64,000 nt of DNA from Siderastrea radians (Eukaryota; Cnidaria; Anthozoa; Scleractinia; Rhizangiidae). Positions within the stretch are counted from its first letter, which is position 1. Every line of letters begins with the position of its first letter. The notes under the pieces are model-generated. The model was not told the DNA's origin, ran no database searches, and saw only the letters and a program-made list of their open reading frames with translations. Shown in pieces: positions 38,920 to 45,938 of this stretch. Where the stretch lies: assembly GCA_964017195.1 (NCBI GenBank), contig OZ024896.1:34208807-34272806 (forward strand), in the 5' to 3' direction. The position numbers and the translations under genes are program-made.

Positions 38920-39963
38920 TCACACCACCACTTCCCTTTTAAAGTGGAGGGTTAGGAGGGTATGCCCTTCGCCAAATGTCACGAGATCCCCATTGGTTTC
39001 GGCCATCTGCGTTTCCACGATTTCCACCACTTCATTGCGTACGGGGACATATTGAATATGTCGAGGTTCAAAGTGCGTGGTTTCTTTGGGGTGGTACTTG
39101 ATTTCTCGTAAGAGATCCGTGATGCGACCCCCTACCATACTACTGGTCCCTACATCACAATACACGTGCAAAGGACGCACGGCGGGAAATTCCGACGGGA
39201 CACGAAAGGTCCCGTTCAAATTCACAAACCGCCAAGGACACGATAGACTCAATTTCAGATAATCCCCCTCTACTTTCCAAAAGAGGGGTTTGTTGCTGGT
39301 ATCGCGGACATCCGTCGGGGTGGGAATGGTCGACATGCCTTGAAATTCTTGTAAGAGATTGGGACCCAATCGATACTGACCGGGGGACACTTGTTCAATC
39401 CATCCCATTCTCAGGGCCAAGGTTCTGCCCCATGACACGTGCGCCACTTGTCGTTTGTAATCCACGGGCTTGCTATTCAATAACAAATCCCCTTCGGAGG
39501 TCCATTCAAAGGTCGGGGCCAATTTGAGGCCATTGTCCTCGGTCCATTTGTTTTTGGGGACGGTTTGTTTCGCACGGCTTTGCTCGTAACGATAGACCAG
39601 TTGATGAAAAAATTGAACTCCCGTCAACGAGGTCATCTCCTTTCTCATATCTCGCCCGTAGACAGTGAGTTCGCGGCGTTCATGGTACCAGCGATCGTTG
39701 CCTTGATCGTCTTGGATATACACCCGTTCGTGCCATCGTACATACAACAGAGGGTGGGAATCGCCCACGCCTCCTTCTTCCGCTAGCACGGGAATGGTGG
39801 GTAAGGATAAACTCGCCATACCCACCATCCATCCTCGGCCCATAAATCGAATGGGTTTCGGCAATCGGTTTCTGAAATGATGACTCTTGTTGCCAGGAAA
39901 CTCTTTGGTACTCGCATGACTCATCAACGTCACGTAAAACGACGAGTTGGGCACCCAGGTCAT
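38920..39963 (-). CDS. Penton-like capsid protein, paralogue 2
   Basis: 347 residues. SSFYVTLMSHASTKEFP and GRGWMVGMASLSLP match paralogue 1 near the start; ALRMGWIEQ with LGPNLLQEFQG, and FRVPSEFPAVRPLHVYCDV, match later. The C-terminus is LLTLHFKREVV. The ATG overlaps the integrase stop by ATGA, and no TATA box is evident just upstream, so it may be translated from a shared transcript. Two tandem penton genes suggest distinct vertex proteins or a heteromeric penton. Confidence 0.8.
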   Translation of the reverse strand: MTWVPNSSFYVTLMSHASTKEFPGNKSHHFRNRLPKPIRFMGRGWMVGMASLSLPTIPVLAEEGGVGDSHPLLYVRWHERVYIQDDQGNDRWYHERRELTVYGRDMRKEMTSLTGVQFFHQLVYRYEQSRAKQTVPKNKWTEDNGLKLAPTFEWTSEGDLLLNSKPVDYKRQVAHVSWGRTLALRMGWIEQVSPGQYRLGPNLLQEFQGMSTIPTPTDVRDTSNKPLFWKVEGDYLKLSLSCPWRFVNLNGTFRVPSEFPAVRPLHVYCDVGTSSMVGGRITDLLREIKYHPKETTHFEPRHIQYVPVRNEVVEIVETQMAETNGDLVTFGEGHTLLTLHFKREVVV

Positions 39964-41120
39964 CGTCGTCGGCGTCGTTTGCGCGGTCGAAGGGAGGTCA
40001 CGTCACCACGAGCAATCCAACTATTGTACTTGTCGGGCCACCCTTTCCACTTGACCAACCAACGATCTTTTTGACGCTTAAGTACCTTTTCGATGCGAAA
40101 TACATCGGACACCTGGACTTTTTGTAAATCCTCCTCGTAAAACGTGCCTTGGATGGGGGTCTCATCCCATTCCTGAATCTTATACGTGGGCACGGGCCCC
40201 GGGATCACACGATGTACCACAAACACTTCTTCGGTCCAACCGGGTAGATAGCCTTTTTCAAAGGTCCGATGAATCGTGTTGAGACGAACCCGATCCCCGA
40301 CTTTGAATTGGGGTTTTTTCCGCCCTTTCAATCGTTTGGCATACAATCGTTTCCACACGGCTTCTTCGTTGTCCCACGTCACGTTTTCGGGGGGCATACC
40401 AATACTTCGATGACGGGTGGCATTGTACCCTTGCACCAACTGGGGTAACACATCGTCAAAGCGTAAGGTGTTGGCCGTGGTCAAATAACGGTACAACCGT
40501 TCTTTCAAGGTCCGATTAAATCGTTCCACCACACTGGCTTTGGCATCCCCTTCGGTGGAAAAATGGTGAATGTCTTGCTCCTCCGCCCATCGTTGAAAGG
40601 TCCGATTGTAAAATTCTTTCCCTCGATCCGTTTGCAATCGGTTGGGGTGCCGCCCTCCTTGTCTCACAATCTTCTCAAAGGCTTTCACGAGGGCCACGCC
40701 GGTTTTAGTTTTCAACGGTTGGACCCATGCGTACTTGGACAAAACATCCACGACCGTCAACAAGTAGCGTATACCCCGATTATGTTTAGCCAACCGTTGC
40801 ACTTCCACTAAATCCGCGGCCCATTGATCGTCTAACCCCCCTACGATCACGGGTAAGGTAGCAAAACGACGACGTCGTGGTTTATGCAAGGTGTAGCCCA
40901 CATCCTGTTCCAAGATCTGTTGGGCTTTTTTCAACGGGAGGCCCTGGGCTTTGGCAAACCGTTGCACCCCACCTAAACTCCCCGGGGCGCTAGGATCGTG
41001 GTAACGGTTTAACCATTGTTGCGAGACATTGCTTTTCTTCTTCGTTGACGACACAGGGCGTTTGGTTCTCTTCAACTTTGTTGTTGTTGACCAGCGTTGA
41101 GTTTTCTTTCGAGGGGCCAT
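39960..41120 (-). CDS. Retrovirus-type integrase with C-terminal chromodomain
   Basis: 386 residues from the ATG at 41120 (another ATG is four codons upstream at 41132). An N-terminal basic region leads to the DDE core. Numbered from 41132, the catalytic residues are D107 (WAADLVEV), D169 (QTDRGKEF) and E203 (SVVERFNR), in the D,D-33-E spacing. An SH3-like basic region follows (FKVGDRVRLN), then a chromodomain around residues 340-380 (IEKVLKRQKDRWLVKWKGW), and a polyarginine end. It integrates the element with 6-bp staggered cuts; the chromodomain may steer it to marked chromatin. Confidence 0.95.
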   Translation of the reverse strand: MAPRKKTQRWSTTTKLKRTKRPVSSTKKKSNVSQQWLNRYHDPSAPGSLGGVQRFAKAQGLPLKKAQQILEQDVGYTLHKPRRRRFATLPVIVGGLDDQWAADLVEVQRLAKHNRGIRYLLTVVDVLSKYAWVQPLKTKTGVALVKAFEKIVRQGGRHPNRLQTDRGKEFYNRTFQRWAEEQDIHHFSTEGDAKASVVERFNRTLKERLYRYLTTANTLRFDDVLPQLVQGYNATRHRSIGMPPENVTWDNEEAVWKRLYAKRLKGRKKPQFKVGDRVRLNTIHRTFEKGYLPGWTEEVFVVHRVIPGPVPTYKIQEWDETPIQGTFYEEDLQKVQVSDVFRIEKVLKRQKDRWLVKWKGWPDKYNSWIARGDVTSLRPRKRRRRR

Positions 41121-41434
41121 ACTTTTTGGCATTCATCCCATAAGGTCAATATGGAAGGGACCGTGTGGGGATGCGCCTTTTGAATGATTCGATACCATCG
41201 CCACGCCTCTGGGTGGGCTTTTAACCATACGACAAACACCACCCATCGATACAGGTTACGATCCACGTGGGTTTCTTCAAAGATGTGGAGAGGATGCGTG
41301 TCCTCGGGACATGGGGGAATCGGGATGGGGGGCCCGGGTTGGTGATCATATAACACTTGGCACAGGGATTGCTGGCATTGCCATTGCCCCAGGGACCAGA
41401 CAGACTCCCACGCATTACACACAACAGACTCCAT
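41072..41434 (-). CDS. Unknown 120-residue protein upstream of integrase
   Basis: Tryptophan- and cysteine-rich N-terminus (CNAWESVWSLGQWQCQQSLC), a proline-rich middle, and a hydrophobic segment RWVVFVVWLKAHPEAWRWY that may be a membrane or amphipathic helix. It follows a TTTTAAAAAGG box at 41463-41473 and overlaps the integrase start, so it is the first gene of that transcript. No family recognised. Confidence 0.5.
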   Translation of the reverse strand: MESVVCNAWESVWSLGQWQCQQSLCQVLYDHQPGPPIPIPPCPEDTHPLHIFEETHVDRNLYRWVVFVVWLKAHPEAWRWYRIIQKAHPHTVPSILTLWDECQKVWPLERKLNAGQQQQS

Positions 41435-41476
41435 GGACTAAATAAACAATTTTATTCCTACTCCTTTTTAAAACCA

Positions 41477-42367
41477 TTAAAAGAGACCTAGACGACGACC
41501 ACAGGCGACGGTCTCGAGATCTTTCTGCCAGTTCTCTACACTGTCACTGTACTTGGGGGGTGGCGGCGCTGGGGCTACCATCATTTCTTGACGGTTCTTG
41601 AGCTCTTGAATTTCTCGTAACAATTGTTTCTCATAGTCTGTCAGGGGGCGATCCTCTTTCCTGGGGGCTCGAGGAGGCGGTCCTGGGATGTCATAGCCCC
41701 GCTTGGGATACCCTTGTGCATCACGGGTAGACAAAGGAGATTCCGCTTGTTGGTCGGCTTTCTTGGGCGGGTTGTCATGAAACCAACTCCAGTACTTGGG
41801 GCCCATGGGTTGATCGGCCCACCGGAAGAAGTCACACGTTTTCTTGGAACAATTCAGAAACAAGCGATCGGGGTTCTGGGTCGAATGGCTCTGTTGCAGC
41901 GTGGCGGGTTCACGGCAAAAACACTGCAAACAAGTCCACATGTCCAACACTTCTGTATGAGGTTGACTATACACGGCTTTCATATACTCCAGGGCTTGAT
42001 CTTGGCCACAAAATAGCAAACACGGTTGCATGGGACATTTCACATACTTCCATCCTTTTTGAGATTCTCGGGCCTCCAAACGCACGTCATGGTAAGGGCA
42101 TACCATAGTGTCCACCTTTTCCTTGTTGTCTTTGATTTCATGATGGCCCACCTCATTGTCAAACACGGTCATCAGAGTGAATTGGGGTGTAGATTGCTCC
42201 GCCATGTCATTCAATTCTTTCATCATCTCTTCCACCGCCGCTCGGGTATCTTCCACCACCTCCCCTACCACCGGATCACAGTCCACGGGCGTCATCGTTT
42301 GAATAGTCTTCTTCTTCTTCTTCCCCTCTGGGGGATGGGCTGTCTTTCTCTTCCGATCGACTGACAT
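41477..42367 (-). CDS. GRF-type zinc-finger protein, copy B
   Basis: 296 residues. Basic start (residues 3-20), an acidic helix (33-57), first cluster C90-H93-C111-C116/C120, and second cluster C149/C151...C173-C178 followed by FFRWAD, the GRF signature. A proline-rich linker and a helical tail (DYEKQLLREIQELKNRQEMM) come next. The N-terminal 198 residues have a homologue in copy A. GRF fingers grip single-stranded DNA, so a role in strand-displacement replication or repair is plausible. The TATA box is at 42398-42408. Confidence 0.75.
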   Translation of the reverse strand: MSVDRKRKTAHPPEGKKKKKTIQTMTPVDCDPVVGEVVEDTRAAVEEMMKELNDMAEQSTPQFTLMTVFDNEVGHHEIKDNKEKVDTMVCPYHDVRLEARESQKGWKYVKCPMQPCLLFCGQDQALEYMKAVYSQPHTEVLDMWTCLQCFCREPATLQQSHSTQNPDRLFLNCSKKTCDFFRWADQPMGPKYWSWFHDNPPKKADQQAESPLSTRDAQGYPKRGYDIPGPPPRAPRKEDRPLTDYEKQLLREIQELKNRQEMMVAPAPPPPKYSDSVENWQKDLETVACGRRLGLF

Positions 42368-42529
42368 CGTGCTGACGATTTTTTCACCCGCCCCTGCCTT
42401 TTTATACCCATACCCCTACGCTGTCATTGGTCAGCTTGTTATGACCTTATAAGGACCTCTTGTCTTCCCATTGGTCAGGTGTTCCTATTTAAGGAGCTCC
42501 CTTGGTCCCTGAGTTACCATTCTAAGTAG
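42368..42529. promoter_or_regulatory. Divergent promoter with CCAAT and CArG boxes, copy B
   Basis: Minus strand: TATAAAAAGG at 42398-42408 for the GRF gene. Plus strand: ATTGGTCAG twice (inverted CCAAT), a perfect CArG box CCTTATAAGG at 42445-42454, and CTATTTAAGG at about 42486-42495 as TATA box for the ORF at 42530. The motif order is the same as in copy A. Confidence 0.65.
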
Positions 42530-42754
42530 ATGGACTACTACAAAGATCTCAACCGAGACGACTTTGCTTCCACCGAAGAGTATTTGGCTGAACGGGTCAA
42601 ACGAGGTCTAGCAGCGGGATTCACGTTCCAACAGTGTCGACAGCACCACGTCATTGATTTCGGTTTGGCCTTAGAGTTGACTCCCACGGAGATTCTAGCT
42701 ATTGTAGGCCCAGACACCGGCTACGTATTTAAATGCCCCCCAACATCGACATGA
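42530..42754 (+). CDS. Upstream ORF of the SLOG gene, copy B
   Basis: 74 residues, with the ATG 35-45 bases after the TATA-like box. The sequence is helical with AERVKRGLAAGFTFQQC, and ends at a TGA that overlaps an ATG of the SLOG frame (ATGA at 42751-42754). Protein sequence is well conserved with copy A, which argues for coding. It could be a small partner of SLOG translated by termination-reinitiation, or the N-terminal half of a frameshift fusion. No family recognised. Confidence 0.6.
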   Translation: MDYYKDLNRDDFASTEEYLAERVKRGLAAGFTFQQCRQHHVIDFGLALELTPTEILAIVGPDTGYVFKCPPTST

Positions 42755-43428
42755 TTGGAGAACACGATGTGGATGCCTTGGAACTGCAGATTGGTCATGG
42801 TCATGTGGTGTACACCGGGGGAGCCAAAGGCACGGATGAACTCGCCGAACAAATGGCCAAACAGTTTGGGATGCAAGTCGAAGTACTCGTCCCCCCGAAC
42901 CATCCTCGAGCCACCTTCATCACCCCGTCCACCGTGGAAGTGCTGATGTTGGCCAACCCTCATCTTCACCAGGCAGCGGAGAAACTAGGGAAAAAAATGC
43001 CCAGTCATTTTTACACCCTGCAATTGCTGCAACGCAATTATCAAATTGCCAGGAAAGCCCATACCCTCTATGCCTTTGGCATTTTGGAACCGGATCATAA
43101 ACGCGTGAAAGGGGGTACCGGTTGGACCGTGCAATTGGCCATGGATTTAGGCAAACCCGTCTATCTCTTTGACATTCCCAGTCAAACGTGGTACCGCTCG
43201 GACCATTACTACCAAGTCAATGAGAACGCCGCCACCCTGGTCACTGGCAGTCAATTTGTTCCTTGGGGACCCAAAAAGCCCACCCTTCATCAAAGCAGTG
43301 CCGTGGTAGGATCCCGGGATGTGGACGAGAAAACCCGAGCCGAAATTCAAGCCTTGTTCAACCGCACCTTCTGTCTCCCCGAGAACATTGATCAATTACG
43401 TACGGAACTGGAAAACTTTCATTTGTAA
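42733..43428 (+). CDS. SLOG domain protein, copy B
   Basis: 231 residues (225 if initiated at 42751). VYTGGAKGTDELAEQMA near residues 26-42 is the nucleotide-binding loop and helix of a Rossmannoid SLOG domain. GGTGWTVQLAMDLGKPVYLF near 126-145 is the second, YpsA/LOG-like ligand loop. The C-terminus after SSAVVGSRD is short and helical. Such proteins bind nucleotides, ADP-ribose or related ligands and in bacteria act as sensors or as phosphoribohydrolases. Activity here is unknown. It is expressed from the CArG-containing promoter, divergently from the GRF gene. Confidence 0.75.
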   Translation: MPPNIDMIGEHDVDALELQIGHGHVVYTGGAKGTDELAEQMAKQFGMQVEVLVPPNHPRATFITPSTVEVLMLANPHLHQAAEKLGKKMPSHFYTLQLLQRNYQIARKAHTLYAFGILEPDHKRVKGGTGWTVQLAMDLGKPVYLFDIPSQTWYRSDHYYQVNENAATLVTGSQFVPWGPKKPTLHQSSAVVGSRDVDEKTRAEIQALFNRTFCLPENIDQLRTELENFHL

Positions 43429-43722
43429 TTTCTTAGTTTTTTACTTTTGGAATTGTACATAGCTTTCTTTTCAATTCTTTTAGTTTTTATTTTTTCCAAT
43501 TGTACATAGCCATTTTTATTTTTTCAAATTGTAGATTTTTCAATTGTAAATAGGAACACCCCACCCGCGTGGCAAAGAATACAGACCACCCATTGTAAAA
43601 AACATGAACTCTTTTTAATTAAAAATTTTAAAAAACTGACATCACTGAGTTTGCACTTGGTCATAAATAAATGTCTCTTGACTCACAGTAGCCTTGACTC
43701 ACAATAATCTCAACAGGAATGT
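43429..43722. other. AT-rich 3' region with repeated TTGTACATAGC
   Basis: Counterpart of 1708-2045: three TTGTACATAGC/TTGTAAATAG units in T-rich DNA, a TTAATTAAAAA block and an ACTCACAGTAGCCTTGACTCACAATAA block. Conserved between copies while flanking genes differ. Confidence 0.5.
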
Positions 43723-44265
43723 TCAAGGAAATAAAATACGTCGCACTTGATTGAGTCTCACTTCCATCTGCCTCCTCTCCCACTCCTCCCGCCGCCGCTC
43801 CTCCCGCTCCCGCTCCATGTCCCCGAAATAAACCCGAATTCGTTGCCATGCGTGTCCCCTATGTATCCTAGGCAAATAAAGTTCCAGTTCATTGTCCACT
43901 TCATGGAACTGTTCTAAGGTCATCGGCCAGCGACATTCAAAACGGGACCGGATGCGGTGCTGGTCCACCCATGGTATGATCTTGTTCACTAGGGCTCCCA
44001 GCAACGCTTCGGTGATCTCGGGATGTGGCCGGCCCTCCCGATCGCCATTTTCAGTCCAGACCACACAGTTTAAAAATAATTGGAAAAAGGCAACCACGCG
44101 CTGTCTGGTCAAGGGGCGCCAGGTTTCCTGCCGTCTCTCCCGCATACGCCTTGTCTGCCGATCCAATGGGGTTAACTCTGGCCCCGCTCTCCTCCTCAAG
44201 TACTCTGGCCCACCCACATTCACAGTACTGGCTAGACAGCCCAAAGGATTTCTTGTTTCTGACAT
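43723..44265 (-). CDS. Unknown 180-residue charged protein
   Basis: Start at the ATG at 44265; an in-frame ATG at 44364 lies upstream of the TATATAAG box at 44341-44350. A basic N-terminal third (RRMRERRQETWRPLTRQR) leads to a hydrophobic core (VVAFFQLFLNCVVW), a helical region with LLGALVNKIIPW, and a strongly charged coiled-coil end (EREREERRREEWERRQMEV). No family recognised. It shares a bidirectional promoter with the tandem small genes to its right. Confidence 0.5.
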   Translation of the reverse strand: MSETRNPLGCLASTVNVGGPEYLRRRAGPELTPLDRQTRRMRERRQETWRPLTRQRVVAFFQLFLNCVVWTENGDREGRPHPEITEALLGALVNKIIPWVDQHRIRSRFECRWPMTLEQFHEVDNELELYLPRIHRGHAWQRIRVYFGDMEREREERRREEWERRQMEVRLNQVRRILFP

Positions 44266-44340
44266 TTTCTTCTCAAACCACAAACATAAGTCACTTAGGA
44301 CCGGCTCAAAGCTAAGAGTGACGTCCTGTGGCCTCCCTTG

Positions 44341-44492
44341 ACTTATATACCCTGTTTCGCGCAATGCACCATGGTCTATCTAAGGAGGGGGGAGGGGGGT
44401 CCCCCCACCTCTTCCCCTCTCAAAGCATGATGGGTCTTTCTCTCATTGGTCTATTCCCTCCCACGTGACCCTTTTGGTTCTCTATAAAAAAC
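44341..44492. promoter_or_regulatory. Bidirectional promoter, near-copy of the polymerase promoter
   Basis: Minus strand: GTATATAAGT at 44341-44350. Plus strand: GGGGGGTCCCCCCACC block, TCTCATTGGT, CACGTGACCC, TTTTGGTTCTC and TATAAAAAAC at 44483-44492, then the ATG at 44523. Compared with 28706-28870 (opposite orientation), about 120 bases align, with GTTCTCTATAAAAAAC identical. Confidence 0.75.
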
Positions 44493-44522
44493 CCACCGGT
44501 CCCTTCCATCTTTCACACTCAA

Positions 44523-44720
44523 ATGGATGATCCAGAGATTAGTCCAGAAGCCCAACAAGTAATTGATCGTCTACGAGCCTTGTTAACTCAACTGGAAAAA
44601 GATTTGGAGGAGATCCGCTTCAAAGCTTCTTATTTTGAACTGCTGCGTCTTCATAGCACCAAACATCTCAGTCGTCACGAATTGTGTTTATTAACTTTGA
44701 AAAACTACTACCGGTGGTGA
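44523..44720 (+). CDS. Small helical protein, tandem paralogue 1
   Basis: 65 residues: SPEAQQVIDRLRALLTQLEKDLEEIRFKASYFELLRL then HLSRHELCLLTL. It is similar in layout to the next ORF (SPQAVQIIERL...RYKLTFHELCRL). It ends in TGA directly followed by the ATG of its paralogue (TGAATG). No family recognised. Confidence 0.55.
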   Translation: MDDPEISPEAQQVIDRLRALLTQLEKDLEEIRFKASYFELLRLHSTKHLSRHELCLLTLKNYYRW

Positions 44721-44960
44721 ATGGGTGACAAACCGAACACTCCTGGCAAGGTCAGCCCTCAAGCCGTGCAAATCATTGAACGTTTGGGAGAGATCCGAAA
44801 ACAAATCAATCACCTGGTTCAACCTTTACGTTACAAGCTCACTTTTCACGAACTGTGCCGACTCCGAAAAGAAGGGATCATCACCACCGTCGAGTTTCAA
44901 CTTTTGATCAATCCACTGTTTGATCCTTTGGCCGATCCTTTCACCCAATCCACTCTTTGA
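44721..44960 (+). CDS. Small helical protein, tandem paralogue 2
   Basis: 79 residues. Shares the SP.A..II.RL helix and the FHELCRL segment with paralogue 1, with a longer C-terminal tail (DPLADPFTQ). It abuts its neighbour without spacer and is followed 12 bases later by the RING gene, giving a three-gene plus-strand cassette. Confidence 0.55.
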   Translation: MGDKPNTPGKVSPQAVQIIERLGEIRKQINHLVQPLRYKLTFHELCRLRKEGIITTVEFQLLINPLFDPLADPFTQSTL

Positions 44961-44972
44961 TCCTTTCGCCTG

Positions 44973-45368
44973 ATGGCTCAACCCCCACCATGTGTGATCT
45001 GTTCGACACCTCTCGCCAATTATACCACGTTGAGGTGCTGTGGTCTTCCTTGTCATGTCGCCTGTGCCAACCAATGGCAACAGAATGGTCAGCCCCCCCA
45101 ATGCCCTACCTGCCAGGTTCCTCTTGTCGTCCTTGAAGTCCTCCATGAAGACTGGAAAGAAGACCCGGAGTTTGTCCAGCATGTCATGGACGATTGGAAA
45201 AACAATCCTATCTGGTATGGCATTTGTTATGAACACGGCAACGCCCTGGAAGGATTCTGGGGAGAACTGCGAGATCCCTATGAGCCCCACCGCAAAACCC
45301 TCTACTTTCTGGGTCACACCAAAAGCCTAGCCATTGGACGGATGAAAACCTGTATCAGCTTCGCGTAA
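44973..45368 (+). CDS. RING-finger protein
   Basis: 131 residues. An N-terminal RING: C7-x2-C10, C22, C27-H28, C31, then C44-P-T-C47, the usual cross-brace order. The remaining 80 residues are acidic and aromatic (WKEDPEFVQHVMDDW, GFWGELRDP) with no known domain. An E3 ubiquitin ligase acting on host factors is inferred, as for many DNA viruses. An AATAAA at about 45400 is a likely polyadenylation signal. Confidence 0.75.
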   Translation: MAQPPPCVICSTPLANYTTLRCCGLPCHVACANQWQQNGQPPQCPTCQVPLVVLEVLHEDWKEDPEFVQHVMDDWKNNPIWYGICYEHGNALEGFWGELRDPYEPHRKTLYFLGHTKSLAIGRMKTCISFA

Positions 45369-45444
45369 AATGTTTGGATTTTTTCTACTTGTTGTCAAAT
45401 AAAAGATGTTGCATGACACTTTGTTGTGATCTTTTATTCATTCT

Positions 45445-45490
45445 CTACATACATCGTTGACTTTTTCTGGACAGTTCAAGGGTCATGATG
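45445..45490 (-). pseudogene. Remnant of penton C-terminus
   Basis: The minus-strand frame encodes MTLELSRKSQR, matching the tail of the copy A penton gene (LTLQLSRKSQR). Nothing of the rest remains; the gene that occupies this place in copy A has been lost here. Confidence 0.65.
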
Positions 45491-45555
45491 GTTCTCCCCG
45501 CGGTTTTCCTTCCCCTTGCGCCCACGATCCTTTTTTCCCACTCGTCAGCGGTTTC

Positions 45556-45680
45556 CCATCTCAAACCCATATCAAATCCATATATGGGCCATATATGGGT
45601 CAAGGACCACCCCCGATGCTTCAATTGGGCTTGTGCCATATCAAACCCATATCAAATCCATATATGGGCCATATATGGGT
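45556..45680. repeat. Two 80-bp repeats with four CArG boxes
   Basis: CATATCAAACCCATATCAAATCC followed by CCATATATGGGCCATATATGG occurs twice, 80 bases apart. Each copy has two perfect CC(A/T)6GG boxes, at 45578-45587, 45589-45598, 45658-45667 and 45669-45678. It lies just inside the right terminal repeat. Confidence 0.85.
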
Positions 45681-45688
45681 CACCCCCG

Positions 45689-45932
45689 TTCCCAAAATTG
45701 GACTTTGGACTTTGAGCCCGCGTTTTCTCCGCGGTTTTGCTTCCTCCTGAGCCCACGATCGATTTTTCCAACTGCTCAGCGGTTTCCCATTCCAAAACAC
45801 GTCACTTCCGGTTTGGGGTCACTTCCGGTGACGTCACTTCCGGTTCCGGTCATGTGATTTCCGGTTCCGGTTATGACGTCATCCTTGCCTCAAAACGAGG
45901 CTCATCTTGCCTAGTGAGCCGACATTACTACT
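45689..45932 (-). repeat. Polinton terminal inverted repeat, right
   Basis: Reverse-complement partner of 22913-23156, 244 bases, ending CATTACTACT. Carries repeated TTCCGG and TGACGTCA motifs. Confidence 0.95.
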
Positions 45933-45938
45933 ACTGCA
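45933..45938. repeat. Polinton target-site duplication, right
   Basis: ACTGCA, matching 22907-22912. Confidence 0.9.

Larger units (their letters stand above)
22913..45932. mobile_element. Complete Polinton/Maverick (adintovirus-like), copy B
   Basis: A 23,020-bp element starting AGTAGTAATG and ending CATTACTACT, with 244-bp inverted termini and 6-bp target duplication. It encodes the defining Polinton set: protein-primed DNA polymerase B, retroviral-type integrase, packaging ATPase, adenovirus-type protease, major capsid and penton proteins. Most genes run on the minus strand; a few accessory genes are on the plus strand at both ends. No frameshift or stop is seen in the six hallmark genes, so it is either recent or still functional. 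It lies in an intron of the KDZ transposase. Confidence 0.95.
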
